A DNA stretch of 7,136 bases from Bacteroidales bacterium (GCA_017997855.1 JAGOEF010000079.1:1-7136); one strand, 5' to 3'; shown: positions 1 to 7,136, counted from the first letter of the stretch. Numbers and translations are program-made. The notes: generated from the letters alone by a model not told the origin.

Positions 1-1433
1 TTTACACAGCTTTCCACGGTGCGGTCGAGGCTGTCTGTAAGAAGTTTCTGATCAACATCGTGCTGATATTGCCCTACACCAATCGATTTCGGGTCGATTT
101 TTACCAGTTCTGCCAATGGATCCACCAGCCTGCGTCCAATCGATACGGCACCGCGAACGGTAACATCGTACTGCGGAAATTCTTCACGGGCAACCGCTGA
201 GGCGGAATAAACCGATGCTCCGTCTTCGCTCACCATAAATACTTTTAAATCGCGGTCGAAAGTCAGCCGTTTCAGAAACATTTCTGTTTCGCGGCCTGCT
301 GTGCCATTGCCCACTGCAATTACCTCAATTTTATACTGCGATACCAGCGATATCAGTTTTTTTGATGCCTGAGCGCGTTCTTCCTGCGGTTTATGCGGAT
401 ATATGGTTTCGTTGTGCAATAAATTGCCTTGCTCGTCGAGGCAAACCACCTTGCAGCCCGTGCGATATCCCGGGTCAATGGCCAATACGCGTTTTTCGCC
501 CAGAGGCGGCGATAGCAGGAGTTGCCTCAGGTTATTACGGAACACTTCAATGGCCTGTACATCAGCAAGCATTTTACTATTTGAGGCAAATTCGTTTTCG
601 ATAGAAGGTTTCAGCAGACGTTTGTAGGCATCTTCAACAGCCCGGCTCACCTGTTGGGCACACTCGGTGCGGTTCTTCACAAACTGACGCTGTAGTATTT
701 CGAGCGACTTTTCTTCGGATGGCGAAATATCAACCCGCAGCAGCCCTTCGCGCTCAGCACGCCGTATGGCCAGCAGCCGGTGCGACGGACACTTCGACAG
801 TTTTTCGCTGTAATCGAAGTAATCTTCATATTTCGCCGCTTCTTCCTTTTTCGTTTTAACGAGCTTCGACGTGATTACTGCTTCATGGGCAAACACCTGC
901 CTGATGCGCTCGCGGGCTTCGGTGTTCTCGTTAACGGTTTCCGCAATTATGTCGCGGGCGCCCTGAAGGGCTTCTTCAACCGATGCCACTTTATCGTTCA
1001 GGTATTTGGCAGCTTCGAATTCCACACTACCGAAAGCCTGCTTAAAAATGAACTGCGACAAAGGCTCCAGCCCGTTCTCGCGCGCTATCATGGCACGTGT
1101 TCTCTTTTTCGGTTTGTAGGGCAGATACAAGTCTTCCAATACGGAGGCGTCCCAGGTGCTTTCGATGGCTTTTTTCAGTTCCGCACTCAGCTGACCCTGA
1201 CTTTCGATGGAGCTTAATATGCTTTCTTTGCGATGTGCAATTTCGGAGAATCTTTCGTGCTCGGTCTGCACCAGAGCTATCTGTTCCTCGTCGAGGTTGC
1301 CGGTTACTTCTTTCCGGTAACGTGCTATAAAGGGTATGGTGGCTCCCTGTTCGAGCAGATGCACTACCGCCATCACCTGTCGTTTGCTGATGCCTGTTTT
1401 TGCGGCTACCAGATCGGTAAGCAGATTTTCCAT
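1..1433 (-). CDS. tex: Tex-family RNA-binding transcription accessory protein (5' part, cut by the left window edge)
   Basis: Tex is a cytoplasmic nucleic-acid-binding protein linked to transcription and RNA metabolism; its exact reaction is not settled. Translation from the ATG at 1433-1431 stays open, without frameshift, for 477 codons to the window edge. Family landmarks appear in the right order: IPFIARYRKEVTG at residues 33-45 and LEDLYLPYKPKKRTRA at 99-114 (N-terminal Tex domain), then the YqgF/RNase H-like domain with AIDPGYRTG at 318-326 (D320 in the acidic position), GNGTAGRETE at 375-384 and an EDGASVYSAS segment, then GRRLVDPLAELVKIDP at 433-448 and VGQYQHDVDQ at 453-462. Full Tex proteins have roughly 700-780 residues, so the helix-hairpin-helix remainder and C-terminal S1 domain lie off the left edge. 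The start fits the family N-terminus and lies just behind a -7 box at 1457-1450. The upstream neighbour on this strand is the ABC gene, 90 bp away. Confidence 0.96.
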   Translation of the reverse strand, partial: MENLLTDLVAAKTGISKRQVMAVVHLLEQGATIPFIARYRKEVTGNLDEEQIALVQTEHERFSEIAHRKESILSSIESQGQLSAELKKAIESTWDASVLEDLYLPYKPKKRTRAMIARENGLEPLSQFIFKQAFGSVEFEAAKYLNDKVASVEEALQGARDIIAETVNENTEARERIRQVFAHEAVITSKLVKTKKEEAAKYEDYFDYSEKLSKCPSHRLLAIRRAEREGLLRVDISPSEEKSLEILQRQFVKNRTECAQQVSRAVEDAYKRLLKPSIENEFASNSKMLADVQAIEVFRNNLRQLLLSPPLGEKRVLAIDPGYRTGCKVVCLDEQGNLLHNETIYPHKPQEERAQASKKLISLVSQYKIEVIAVGNGTAGRETEMFLKRLTFDRDLKVFMVSEDGASVYSASAVAREEFPQYDVTVRGAVSIGRRLVDPLAELVKIDPKSIGVGQYQHDVDQKLLTDSLDRTVESCV

Positions 1434-1449
1434 GTCGAAATGTTTTGTG

Positions 1450-1457
1450 CAAATATA
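1450..1457 (-). promoter_or_regulatory. Probable tex promoter, Bacteroidota-type -7 box
   Basis: Read on the minus strand, this is TATATTTG, a perfect match to the Bacteroidota -7 consensus TAnnTTTG. It sits 16 bp before the tex ATG, so transcription would start near 1444 and leave a leader of about 10 nt. I see no clean -33 TTTG at the expected distance and no Shine-Dalgarno sequence before the ATG; absence of the latter is normal in this phylum. No hairpin terminator for the preceding ABC gene is visible in the 90-bp gap (1434-1523), so read-through from that gene remains possible. Confidence 0.5.
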
Positions 1458-1523
1458 AAAAACGAAATTCAGGCTGTGACCATTTCTTTTTATGATTGCA
1501 TACAATTCGGCTTTAATTCGCGC

Positions 1524-4346
1524 TTACGAAAATCTTTTTCGGGTGTTTATCAGATACAGACCGGCAATAATCAGCAAATTCATTACACTGATAATTAAAA
1601 GGTTAAAATCGAAAGTGTCGATATATGTATTGACGATTTTTTTTGCCGGTGCAAAGTAATGTGCACGTCCCGCATTGTTGTCAGGCAAATAAAAAACAGG
1701 GGCAAAGCGCCTTACTAAGCGCATTTGGTTGTTATCAACCGTAAAGGCAGGAACCGGATTGACCAGCAAGAGCGCCAGTTGCTGATTGTGATTCTCCTGT
1801 TTCATTTTGTTCATGTCGTACACTTTGGCCAGTTGTTCCTGCATGGTCTGTTCGCTGTTGATGCACTCATGCAGTAATCGCGAAAACACAGTTTTCAGCA
1901 GGGCTGTTTGACTTTCGAAATCAGTGGCGGTGTTAACTCGGAACTTTTCCCGCTTGATTTCGTTCTGCAATAGTTGCTGCGCAGCCTTGCGGTCTTTTTT
2001 TGCCAGCAACTCGGTGTACGGAATCACGTGATTCAGGTACCAGGCAGCCCTGTATTTCTGATAATGAACCGTATAAAATTGCTTTTCCCATGTATTATTT
2101 ACAAAAGCATCTACTGCAATCGCTTCGAATGCCCAACGGGTGGCGGCAAGGTCAGCAACCGGTGGAGTAAATGAAGTGCTTTGCAGGCATCTCGGGAAAT
2201 TATCGAAGTTGATAATCAATCCGCTCAGTAGGAGTTGGGGTACGATAATCAGAGGAACGACAAAATACACGGTGCTGAGTTGGCGAAATACCGACGAAAG
2301 CAGCAGTCCCAAAGCAGCTCCGTGAAAGAACACAGCAATCATCAACAGGGTGAGCCGCCAAAACCCTATTGGTATAGCCAGCATTCCCGACAGTATGCTC
2401 ACCATGAGCATGGCCATAATTACCGATACCAGCAACATCCTGATCAGCTTGCTGCTCACCCACGAGGCCATATCGCGGCTGATGAGTTTTTCGCTGCGCC
2501 TGAAATTCCGGTCTCCGCAAACTTCGTTGCCGGCTACCATCATACCGGTAAAAACAGCCGTTATCATCATCATCAGAAAAGCCGCCGGTATATTGGGGTT
2601 GGTGCTATAGTTATAATCTCCGGCACTTCCCCGGCTCACAAAGGCAATAAGCAGAAACAACACCGCTGCCGACACAAATATTGCGGCACTTGACCAGGGT
2701 TTCCGGATCATTCGTTTTACATCCCTTGCAAAAAAATGCAGGGTGAGGGCTACCATGCGGCAAGGCTGTTTTTTGTTTTTATCAGTCGTTTTTTTCGTTG
2801 AAAAATTACCATGCTCATGTACGCTCTTAAATGATTCGTACCATTGTTGCGGACTGATTTTCCGTTCACCGGTGCGGTTTCCTGTTTCATCGAGCCTTGT
2901 TTCTTCAACAATATTGAATAAATCGGCGGGGTTGTAGTGCATACACGCCGGGCAGGCAAGGGCGCGGTTGTCGGCAGTTTCCGAAATATTTCTGAAGTAT
3001 GCGGCAGCCCCGGACGTTTCGCCATAATACACCGGAAAACCGCCTGTGTCGAGTTGTAAGAGGTAATCGGTTTGGTGAAGCAACTCAAACGAAGGCTGGT
3101 GCAGCGAACATATTACCAGACTGCCCTGTGCTGCGAGGTTTTTAACGATTGTCATCATTTCGATGGCATCACCCGACGATAAACCACTGGTGGGCTCGTC
3201 GAGAAGTAATACTTCGGGCGAAGTGAGCAACTGCAATGCGATTGCCAGCTTCTTGCGCTGCCCTCCCGACAACTGTGATTGCCCGTGACTTCCCGCCTTT
3301 TGATGCAATTGACCTGTTAAACCGGTTTTTGCAACAACCTCCGAAACAATTTCGCTGCCGATATGCCGGGCAACAAGCCCTGCTTTTTTGAGCAGGGCAA
3401 GTCGCTCATGCAGAATTTCTTCCACGGTAAACTCTGCGATAAAAGCCTCATCCTGCTCCACATAACCCCTTTTTACCGTATCGCCATGCTCTGAATAAAT
3501 CCGGATTACTCCGGTTTCGGGGCGCAGCGTTCCGGCCATCAGCCTGAGTAAGGTGCTTTTACCCGATCCGCTTCTGCCCGATAGCGCTACCACTGCAGGC
3601 CCTTCGATCGTCAGACTGACCGGTTGCAACACGGTTTTGTTCCGGTAGCTATACTTCACATGATTCAGTTCAACACCGATTGTCGCTGCGTGTAAACCGC
3701 AATATTGCCGCATCAGCATGGTATAACTTATGCTGTTGCCTTTATTATCGCCAATTTCCATTCCCGGCTTTATTTCGGCAATTGTATTTACAACGATAGG
3801 GTGGTCGTTCATTAAAAAGCCCCTGTCGCAGAATTTTGCCAGCAACAATCCCGAGGCAGCATCGTGCCATGATAACATGCCAGGTAATTGCATCCGTATG
3901 TCGCTTTTTCCCGTTGTGGTGCTATCGCTGATGAGTTGGCGCAATGCCTGCTGACTTTCGCTCTCAATATTCAGGCTGTCGGCAGCTAATGTCAGATAAT
4001 CGTCGGTCTCGGTTTCTTCGCCTTGCCGATCCGAAATCAGCTCGGCCAACCTCAGCCACAACAAGATGCGGGTTGCCCTGTCGAAGCGCTGATTGATTTC
4101 GTTACAAAAACGTATCAGTTTTACCGAATTGGAACTGATTTTTTTCATCCGCCCCGCCGATTCATACGAATGCATCATTTCCTGAAACAATGCGGTGAAC
4201 TCAGCGTGCTTTTTATCGGGAATAAAATTATTCAGGAAGTTTGCAAAAGCCCGGTGCTGATTGATATTACCTCGATTCGTCGCCGACGAAAATATCAACG
4301 CGAGCATGCGCATCAATACTAAATGGAATTCGTTTGCATCGGGCAT
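1524..4346 (-). CDS. ABCG-like ABC transporter, fused ATPase and permease, with N-terminal helical domain
   Basis: An inner-membrane exporter subunit of 940 residues, probably working as a homodimer; the substrate is unknown. Residues 1 to about 120 are helical and resemble a TerB-like domain, followed by a linker. The ATPase (about 224-445) has Walker A GRSGSGKST at 257-265 (K263), Q-loop Q298, signature LSGGQ at 359-363, Walker B VLLLDEP at 379-385 (E384) and H-loop H416 in the ABCG-typical SLHQPS. A CPAC motif (C465, C468) follows. Six membrane segments lie near 554-571, 588-605, 634-658, 664-687, 692-712 and 915-933; basic loops face the cytoplasm. LSGLIINFDNFP after segment 5 matches the ABCG re-entrant motif, but the loop to segment 6 is about 200 residues, much longer than usual. 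The chosen start is the ATG at 4346, since MPDANEFHLVLMRMLALI looks like a family N-terminus; the frame stays open upstream to a TTG at 4397. All ATPase motifs are intact. Confidence 0.9.
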   Translation of the reverse strand: MPDANEFHLVLMRMLALIFSSATNRGNINQHRAFANFLNNFIPDKKHAEFTALFQEMMHSYESAGRMKKISSNSVKLIRFCNEINQRFDRATRILLWLRLAELISDRQGEETETDDYLTLAADSLNIESESQQALRQLISDSTTTGKSDIRMQLPGMLSWHDAASGLLLAKFCDRGFLMNDHPIVVNTIAEIKPGMEIGDNKGNSISYTMLMRQYCGLHAATIGVELNHVKYSYRNKTVLQPVSLTIEGPAVVALSGRSGSGKSTLLRLMAGTLRPETGVIRIYSEHGDTVKRGYVEQDEAFIAEFTVEEILHERLALLKKAGLVARHIGSEIVSEVVAKTGLTGQLHQKAGSHGQSQLSGGQRKKLAIALQLLTSPEVLLLDEPTSGLSSGDAIEMMTIVKNLAAQGSLVICSLHQPSFELLHQTDYLLQLDTGGFPVYYGETSGAAAYFRNISETADNRALACPACMHYNPADLFNIVEETRLDETGNRTGERKISPQQWYESFKSVHEHGNFSTKKTTDKNKKQPCRMVALTLHFFARDVKRMIRKPWSSAAIFVSAAVLFLLIAFVSRGSAGDYNYSTNPNIPAAFLMMMITAVFTGMMVAGNEVCGDRNFRRSEKLISRDMASWVSSKLIRMLLVSVIMAMLMVSILSGMLAIPIGFWRLTLLMIAVFFHGAALGLLLSSVFRQLSTVYFVVPLIIVPQLLLSGLIINFDNFPRCLQSTSFTPPVADLAATRWAFEAIAVDAFVNNTWEKQFYTVHYQKYRAAWYLNHVIPYTELLAKKDRKAAQQLLQNEIKREKFRVNTATDFESQTALLKTVFSRLLHECINSEQTMQEQLAKVYDMNKMKQENHNQQLALLLVNPVPAFTVDNNQMRLVRRFAPVFYLPDNNAGRAHYFAPAKKIVNTYIDTFDFNLLIISVMNLLIIAGLYLINTRKRFS

Positions 4347-4391
4347 CGCTAGAATTTTTGATATCGTAAAGGTCTTTAACTTTTTATTAAG

Positions 4392-4405
4392 ATGCAATAT
4401 GCAAT
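4392..4405. repeat. Tandem 7-bp direct repeat ATGCAAT x2
   Basis: ATGCAATATGCAAT is two perfect head-to-tail copies of a 7-mer, about 45-60 bp upstream of the preferred ABC start. It overlaps the alternative TTG start of that gene (4397-4395). It could be a regulator-binding site or chance in AT-rich DNA. Confidence 0.6.
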
Positions 4406-4429
4406 CTGGTTTTTTATCTTTCGTTTTTC

Positions 4430-4449
4430 ATTTTGCGTTGGGATTTTGC
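4430..4449. repeat. Direct repeat ATTTTGC, two copies with 13-bp period
   Basis: ATTTTGC occurs at 4430-4436 and again at 4443-4449, with a 6-bp spacer (GTTGGG). The copies lie about 40-55 bp upstream of the batD -7 box. The sequence is visible; any operator role is inference, and a 7-mer pair in AT-rich DNA can arise by chance. Confidence 0.55.
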
Positions 4450-4487
4450 CTGATGCGTTAATGTGCAAATGATTGAACGAATTTGTT

Positions 4488-4495
4488 TATTTTTG
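4488..4495 (+). promoter_or_regulatory. Probable batDE promoter, Bacteroidota-type -7 box
   Basis: TATTTTTG matches the TAnnTTTG consensus exactly. Transcription would start around 4500-4502, leaving a leader of roughly 10 nt before the ATG at 4511. The -33 element is poor: the closest candidate at a suitable distance is TGTG at 4462-4465, 22 bp upstream. The box supports batD as the first gene of its transcription unit. Confidence 0.55.
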
Positions 4496-4510
4496 TCGGA
4501 CTAGTTACTG

Positions 4511-6370
4511 ATGAATATGAAAAAACTATTGTTTTTCATAATAGGTTTGGTGGGAGCGATGCAGTTGTTTGCCGACGGTATTCAGTTCACGGCAACTGCG
4601 CCTCAGACAGTCGAGGTGGGCGAGCAATTCTATATCCGCTACACGCTCAATCAGAAAGCCACACCGAAATTGCCCGAATTCAAAGGGTTTAAGCTCGTTG
4701 GTGGTCCCAGCGTGAGTACAAGCTCCAGCACGCAGATTTACAATAACACGGTTACCCAAACCATGTCGTATTCCTATTCGTATGTGCTGCAGGCCACTGC
4801 CGAAGGTACTTATACCATTTCGCCTGCCAAAGCCACCTACAACGGGCAGGAATATTCTTGCAATTCGCTCACAATAAAAGTGGTGGCTGCGGGTTCTAAG
4901 CCGCGCCAGCAGCAAAACAACCGTCAGCAGCAGCAATATGGCGGTTGGGGGGCCGATCCGTTTTTTAATCAGCAACCAGCAACCCCGCAGGAAGTAAGTG
5001 CCGACGACATTTTTATTCGTACCGAACTCGATAAAACCAGTGTGTATCAGGGCGAAAAAATCACAGCCACGGTTAAAATCTACACCAAACTCGATTTGCT
5101 GGGTTTTGAAGATTTCAGGATGCCGGGTTATGACGGTTTCTGGTCGCAGGAGGTGGATGTTCCCAATCAGATTCAGTTCCAGACCGTGCAGCTCAACGGC
5201 GCGCGTTACAATGTGGGAGTGCTGAAGAAGACAATCCTCTACCCGCAGCGCAGTGGTACATTAAATATTGGCAGCGTGGGTGCCGACGTGGTGGTGCGGC
5301 AGCGGGTAAGCAGCGGGGGTAGAAGCATGATAGACGATTTTTTCGGATACTATCAGAATAAACAGATGACCCTCAATTCTCCTGTTGTCAGGGTTCAGGT
5401 AAAACCCCTGCCCCAAAACGCACCGGGTTACTTCAAAGGAGCTGTCGGTAATTTCAGTATTTCTTCAAAAATGTCGCACGACAGCATTAAAGTAAACGAC
5501 GCAATGGTGCTCAGTCTTACCATTTCGGGCAGTGGTAACCTTAAACTTATCGATCCTCCGCAGATACAATTCCCAAAAGAGTTTGAGGTGTACGACCCAC
5601 AGATACAAATGAACCTGTCGAAAGACGATGGCGAAAGCAAAGGCTCAAAAACATTTGAATATACCATTATTCCGCGTTACCCGGGTACGTTTACCATCGG
5701 CGAAATTAAATTTGCCTATTTCGATCCCGGTTCAGGTGCCTATAAAACCTTGAAAGCGGGTCCTTTACCTCTGGTGGTTTACAAAATGCCGGGAGATACC
5801 ACCGGTCAGTTCAGCAGCGACTATTCGCGCAAGGAAGTTGATTACATCGGTGACGAAGATATCCGTTTTATTTACACCGGAAGTTTCGAGCCGGTACGAA
5901 ACCGTGGTTATTTGCTCGAATCAATATGGTTCTGGCTGATTGCCTGCTTTCCGCTGTTTGTGTTTATTCTGGCACTGGTGTTGTTGCGCAAGAAAATTCG
6001 CGAGAATGCCAACCAGGCTTATGTAAAAACGAAAAAAGCCAATAAAACATCGCTCAAACGCCTGAAAAAAGCCGGAGATTTTCTCAACCAAAACCGTCGT
6101 GAAGATTTTTTCAGAGAAGTAATGACCGCTTTATGGGGTTATCTCGGCGATAAACTCAGTATTCCGGTTTCGACCCTTAGTAAAGACAATGTCAGTCAGG
6201 AACTTTCGCAACGTAATGTTGACGACGAAACCATTTCCCGCTTTCTGGCCATTCTTGAGGAGTGCGAATTTGCCCATTTTGCACCCTCCGAAGGCAACGA
6301 ACAAACCCATAAGATTTATGCCGATGCGCTCGAAATGATTAACCTGTTCGAACAAAAACTGAAATCATGA
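4511..6370 (+). CDS. batD: BatD, aerotolerance-operon membrane protein with periplasmic Ig-like domains
   Basis: A 619-residue envelope protein of the BatD family. It starts with a signal peptide (lysines at 4-5, hydrophobic 6-20, likely cleavage after FA at 20-21). Periplasmic beta-rich repeats follow at about 24-125, 163-298 and 303-425; the first begins FTATAPQTVEVGEQFYIRYT, the usual BatD opening. A Gln/Asn-rich linker at 129-160 joins repeats 1 and 2. One membrane helix (about 471-492) ends in RKK, and a basic then helical cytoplasmic tail (495-619) contains REDFFREVMTALWGYLGDKL. Length and order are normal for the family. In Bacteroidota, Bat proteins are encoded with MoxR-type ATPases and the VWA proteins BatA and BatB; they were named for aerotolerance, but the molecular role is unproven and has been questioned. 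An alternative start is M3 (4517). The gene overlaps batE by 4 bp. Confidence 0.93.
   Translation: MNMKKLLFFIIGLVGAMQLFADGIQFTATAPQTVEVGEQFYIRYTLNQKATPKLPEFKGFKLVGGPSVSTSSSTQIYNNTVTQTMSYSYSYVLQATAEGTYTISPAKATYNGQEYSCNSLTIKVVAAGSKPRQQQNNRQQQQYGGWGADPFFNQQPATPQEVSADDIFIRTELDKTSVYQGEKITATVKIYTKLDLLGFEDFRMPGYDGFWSQEVDVPNQIQFQTVQLNGARYNVGVLKKTILYPQRSGTLNIGSVGADVVVRQRVSSGGRSMIDDFFGYYQNKQMTLNSPVVRVQVKPLPQNAPGYFKGAVGNFSISSKMSHDSIKVNDAMVLSLTISGSGNLKLIDPPQIQFPKEFEVYDPQIQMNLSKDDGESKGSKTFEYTIIPRYPGTFTIGEIKFAYFDPGSGAYKTLKAGPLPLVVYKMPGDTTGQFSSDYSRKEVDYIGDEDIRFIYTGSFEPVRNRGYLLESIWFWLIACFPLFVFILALVLLRKKIRENANQAYVKTKKANKTSLKRLKKAGDFLNQNRREDFFREVMTALWGYLGDKLSIPVSTLSKDNVSQELSQRNVDDETISRFLAILEECEFAHFAPSEGNEQTHKIYADALEMINLFEQKLKS
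4907..4936 (+). repeat. CAG-rich tract encoding the Gln-rich BatD linker
   Basis: Two short CAG runs (three codons, then four) flank AAC-AAC-CGT and encode QQQNNRQQQQ (residues 133-142). They fall between Ig-like domains 1 and 2, where a flexible spacer is expected. The tract is too short and interrupted to be a strong slippage site, but its length could vary between strains. Confidence 0.6.
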
Positions 6371-7119
6371 TGAAACGAATGGTCATATTCATGTTGGCCG
6401 TTATGGCTTCATGGCAACTGTACGCCGGTGGTCTGGCAGCCGTCGATACGGCCCGCAATCACTATACCCGAGGCGAATTCTACGAAGCACAGCTGATATA
6501 CCAACAACTGGCCGACAGCAATTACTCTTCGTATGAGTTGTTCTACAACCTCGGTAATTGCTATTTCAGGGGCGAGCAGTTTGCTCAGGCCATATATTAT
6601 TACGAAAAGGCCCTGCAACTAAAACCCGGCGACGAAAATGCCGAAACCAACCTGCGCATTGCCAACAGCCGTATTACCGATAAAATGCAGGTAATCCAAC
6701 CGGTGTTCTACATCAGGTGGTACAATGCAATTACCTTATGGTTCTCGTCCGATGCCTGGGCTGTCGGTTTTGTTATCAGCCTGTGCCTGTGCGTTGCCTG
6801 TGCAATTTTCTTCCTCCTGATGCGGAAACGAAACCTCAAAATATTGGGGTTTATGATGGCCGCACTCTTCCTTATTATTTCGGTTTTAAGCCTGCATTTT
6901 TCAATAAAACAACGCAGCCTGACCAAATTCTCGAAAAACGCCATTGTTTTCGAAGATACCATGGTGAAAAGCTCTCCCAGCAGCGACGGCAATAACTTGT
7001 TCGAAATTCATAAAGGTTTGAAGGTAAGTGTTACCGATACCCTGAACAACTGGTCGGAAATCCGGCTTCCCGATGGCAAAACCGGTTGGGCCGAATCGTG
7101 GGTACTGAAACGCCTGTAG
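6367..7119 (+). CDS. batE: BatE, TPR and SH3-like domain membrane protein of the aerotolerance operon
   Basis: A 250-residue envelope protein. It has a signal peptide (MMKRM, then hydrophobic to about 20, cleavage near YAGG), two tetratricopeptide repeats at about 24-55 and 57-90 (LFYNLGNCYFRGEQFAQAI and YEKALQLKPGD are typical TPR text), two membrane helices at about 131-152 and 158-178 joined by basic MRKRNLK, and a C-terminal bacterial SH3-like domain at about 192-250 ending WSEIRLPDGKTGWAESWVL. With both helices crossing, the TPRs and the SH3-like domain would both be periplasmic, suited to protein or cell-wall contacts. This order is that of BatE; BatC also has TPRs but I know of no SH3-like domain in it. 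The ATG at 6367 overlaps the batD stop as ATGA, implying translational coupling; the next ATG (6370) is also possible. The ORF is complete (TAG at 7117). Confidence 0.92.
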   Translation: MMKRMVIFMLAVMASWQLYAGGLAAVDTARNHYTRGEFYEAQLIYQQLADSNYSSYELFYNLGNCYFRGEQFAQAIYYYEKALQLKPGDENAETNLRIANSRITDKMQVIQPVFYIRWYNAITLWFSSDAWAVGFVISLCLCVACAIFFLLMRKRNLKILGFMMAALFLIISVLSLHFSIKQRSLTKFSKNAIVFEDTMVKSSPSSDGNNLFEIHKGLKVSVTDTLNNWSEIRLPDGKTGWAESWVLKRL

Positions 7120-7136
7120 TTAGTGTAAGACTGATT

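Larger units (their letters stand above)
4347..4510. promoter_or_regulatory. Divergent intergenic region between the ABC gene and batD
   Basis: This AT-rich stretch of 164 bp separates two outward-facing genes, so it must carry promoters for both. The plus-strand promoter is marked by a -7 box at 4488-4495. On the minus strand I could not find a TAnnTTTG match, so the ABC promoter is unassigned. The region contains two short direct repeats, listed separately. A weak inverted AAAG/CTTT pair lies at 4368-4377, shortly before the ABC start. No RNA gene, terminator or small ORF is evident. Confidence 0.6.

Noticed and set aside
780..1217. A 145-codon open frame on the plus strand
   Set aside because: It lies wholly antisense to tex, and its Phe/Arg-rich product is the expected mirror of Lys/Glu-rich coding DNA; no promoter or family resemblance.
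1042..1452. A 136-codon open frame on the minus strand
   Set aside because: It is an alternative frame of tex; the tex frame carries all the conserved motifs, while this product is Arg/Ser/Thr-rich low-complexity text.
1434..1523. Possible terminator between the ABC gene and tex
   Set aside because: No GC-rich hairpin followed by a T-run could be found; the T-run near the tex -7 box has no stem before it.
2235..2693. A 152-codon open frame on the plus strand inside the ABC gene
   Set aside because: Antisense to the membrane-helix part of the transporter; the His/Gln/Ser-rich product has no hydrophobic or domain pattern of its own.
4466..4473. CAAATGAT as a possible minus-strand -7 box for the ABC gene
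   Set aside because: The minus-strand reading ATCATTTG has AT in place of the required TA, so it does not fit TAnnTTTG.
4526..4975. A 149-codon minus-strand frame opposite batD
   Set aside because: It is antisense to the BatD signal peptide and first Ig-like domain and shows no independent coding features.

Overview
The window looks like an ordinary chromosomal segment of a member of the Bacteroidota (Bacteroidetes). Three things point there: a batD-batE pair of the 'Bacteroides aerotolerance' type; TAnnTTTG-type -7 promoter boxes in front of two genes, with no Shine-Dalgarno sequence; and a large ABCG-like exporter with an N-terminal helical extension of a kind I associate with this phylum. 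I see no mobile element, CRISPR array, tRNA or rRNA, and no clear sign of horizontal transfer.

Layout. Positions 1-1433 (minus strand) hold the first 477 codons of tex, an RNA-binding transcription accessory protein; its 3' end lies beyond the left edge. A 90-bp gap carries a likely tex promoter. Positions 1524-4346 (minus strand) encode a single-chain ABCG-type transporter: N-terminal helical domain, ATPase, then six membrane segments with an unusually long periplasmic loop. A divergent intergenic region (4347-4510) contains short direct repeats and a -7 box for the plus-strand genes. Positions 4511-6370 (plus) encode BatD, and 6367-7119 (plus) encode BatE, overlapping by ATGA. The last 17 bases are non-coding as far as can be seen.

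How the genes relate. batD and batE are translationally coupled and probably form one transcription unit. Both products are envelope proteins: BatD has Ig-like periplasmic domains, one membrane helix and a cytoplasmic tail, and BatE has TPRs, two helices and an SH3-like domain. Their usual partners (MoxR ATPase, DUF58 protein, BatA, BatB, BatC) are not upstream here. That place is taken by the divergent ABC gene, so the locus is split or rearranged. The exporter and tex lie in the same direction, but tex has its own promoter-like box, so I infer no functional link between them.

I found no convincing previously undescribed system. The points most worth a second look are the separation of batDE from batABC, the architecture of the ABC protein, and the repeats in the divergent promoter region. 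All translations and motif positions were read by eye; no homology search was run.
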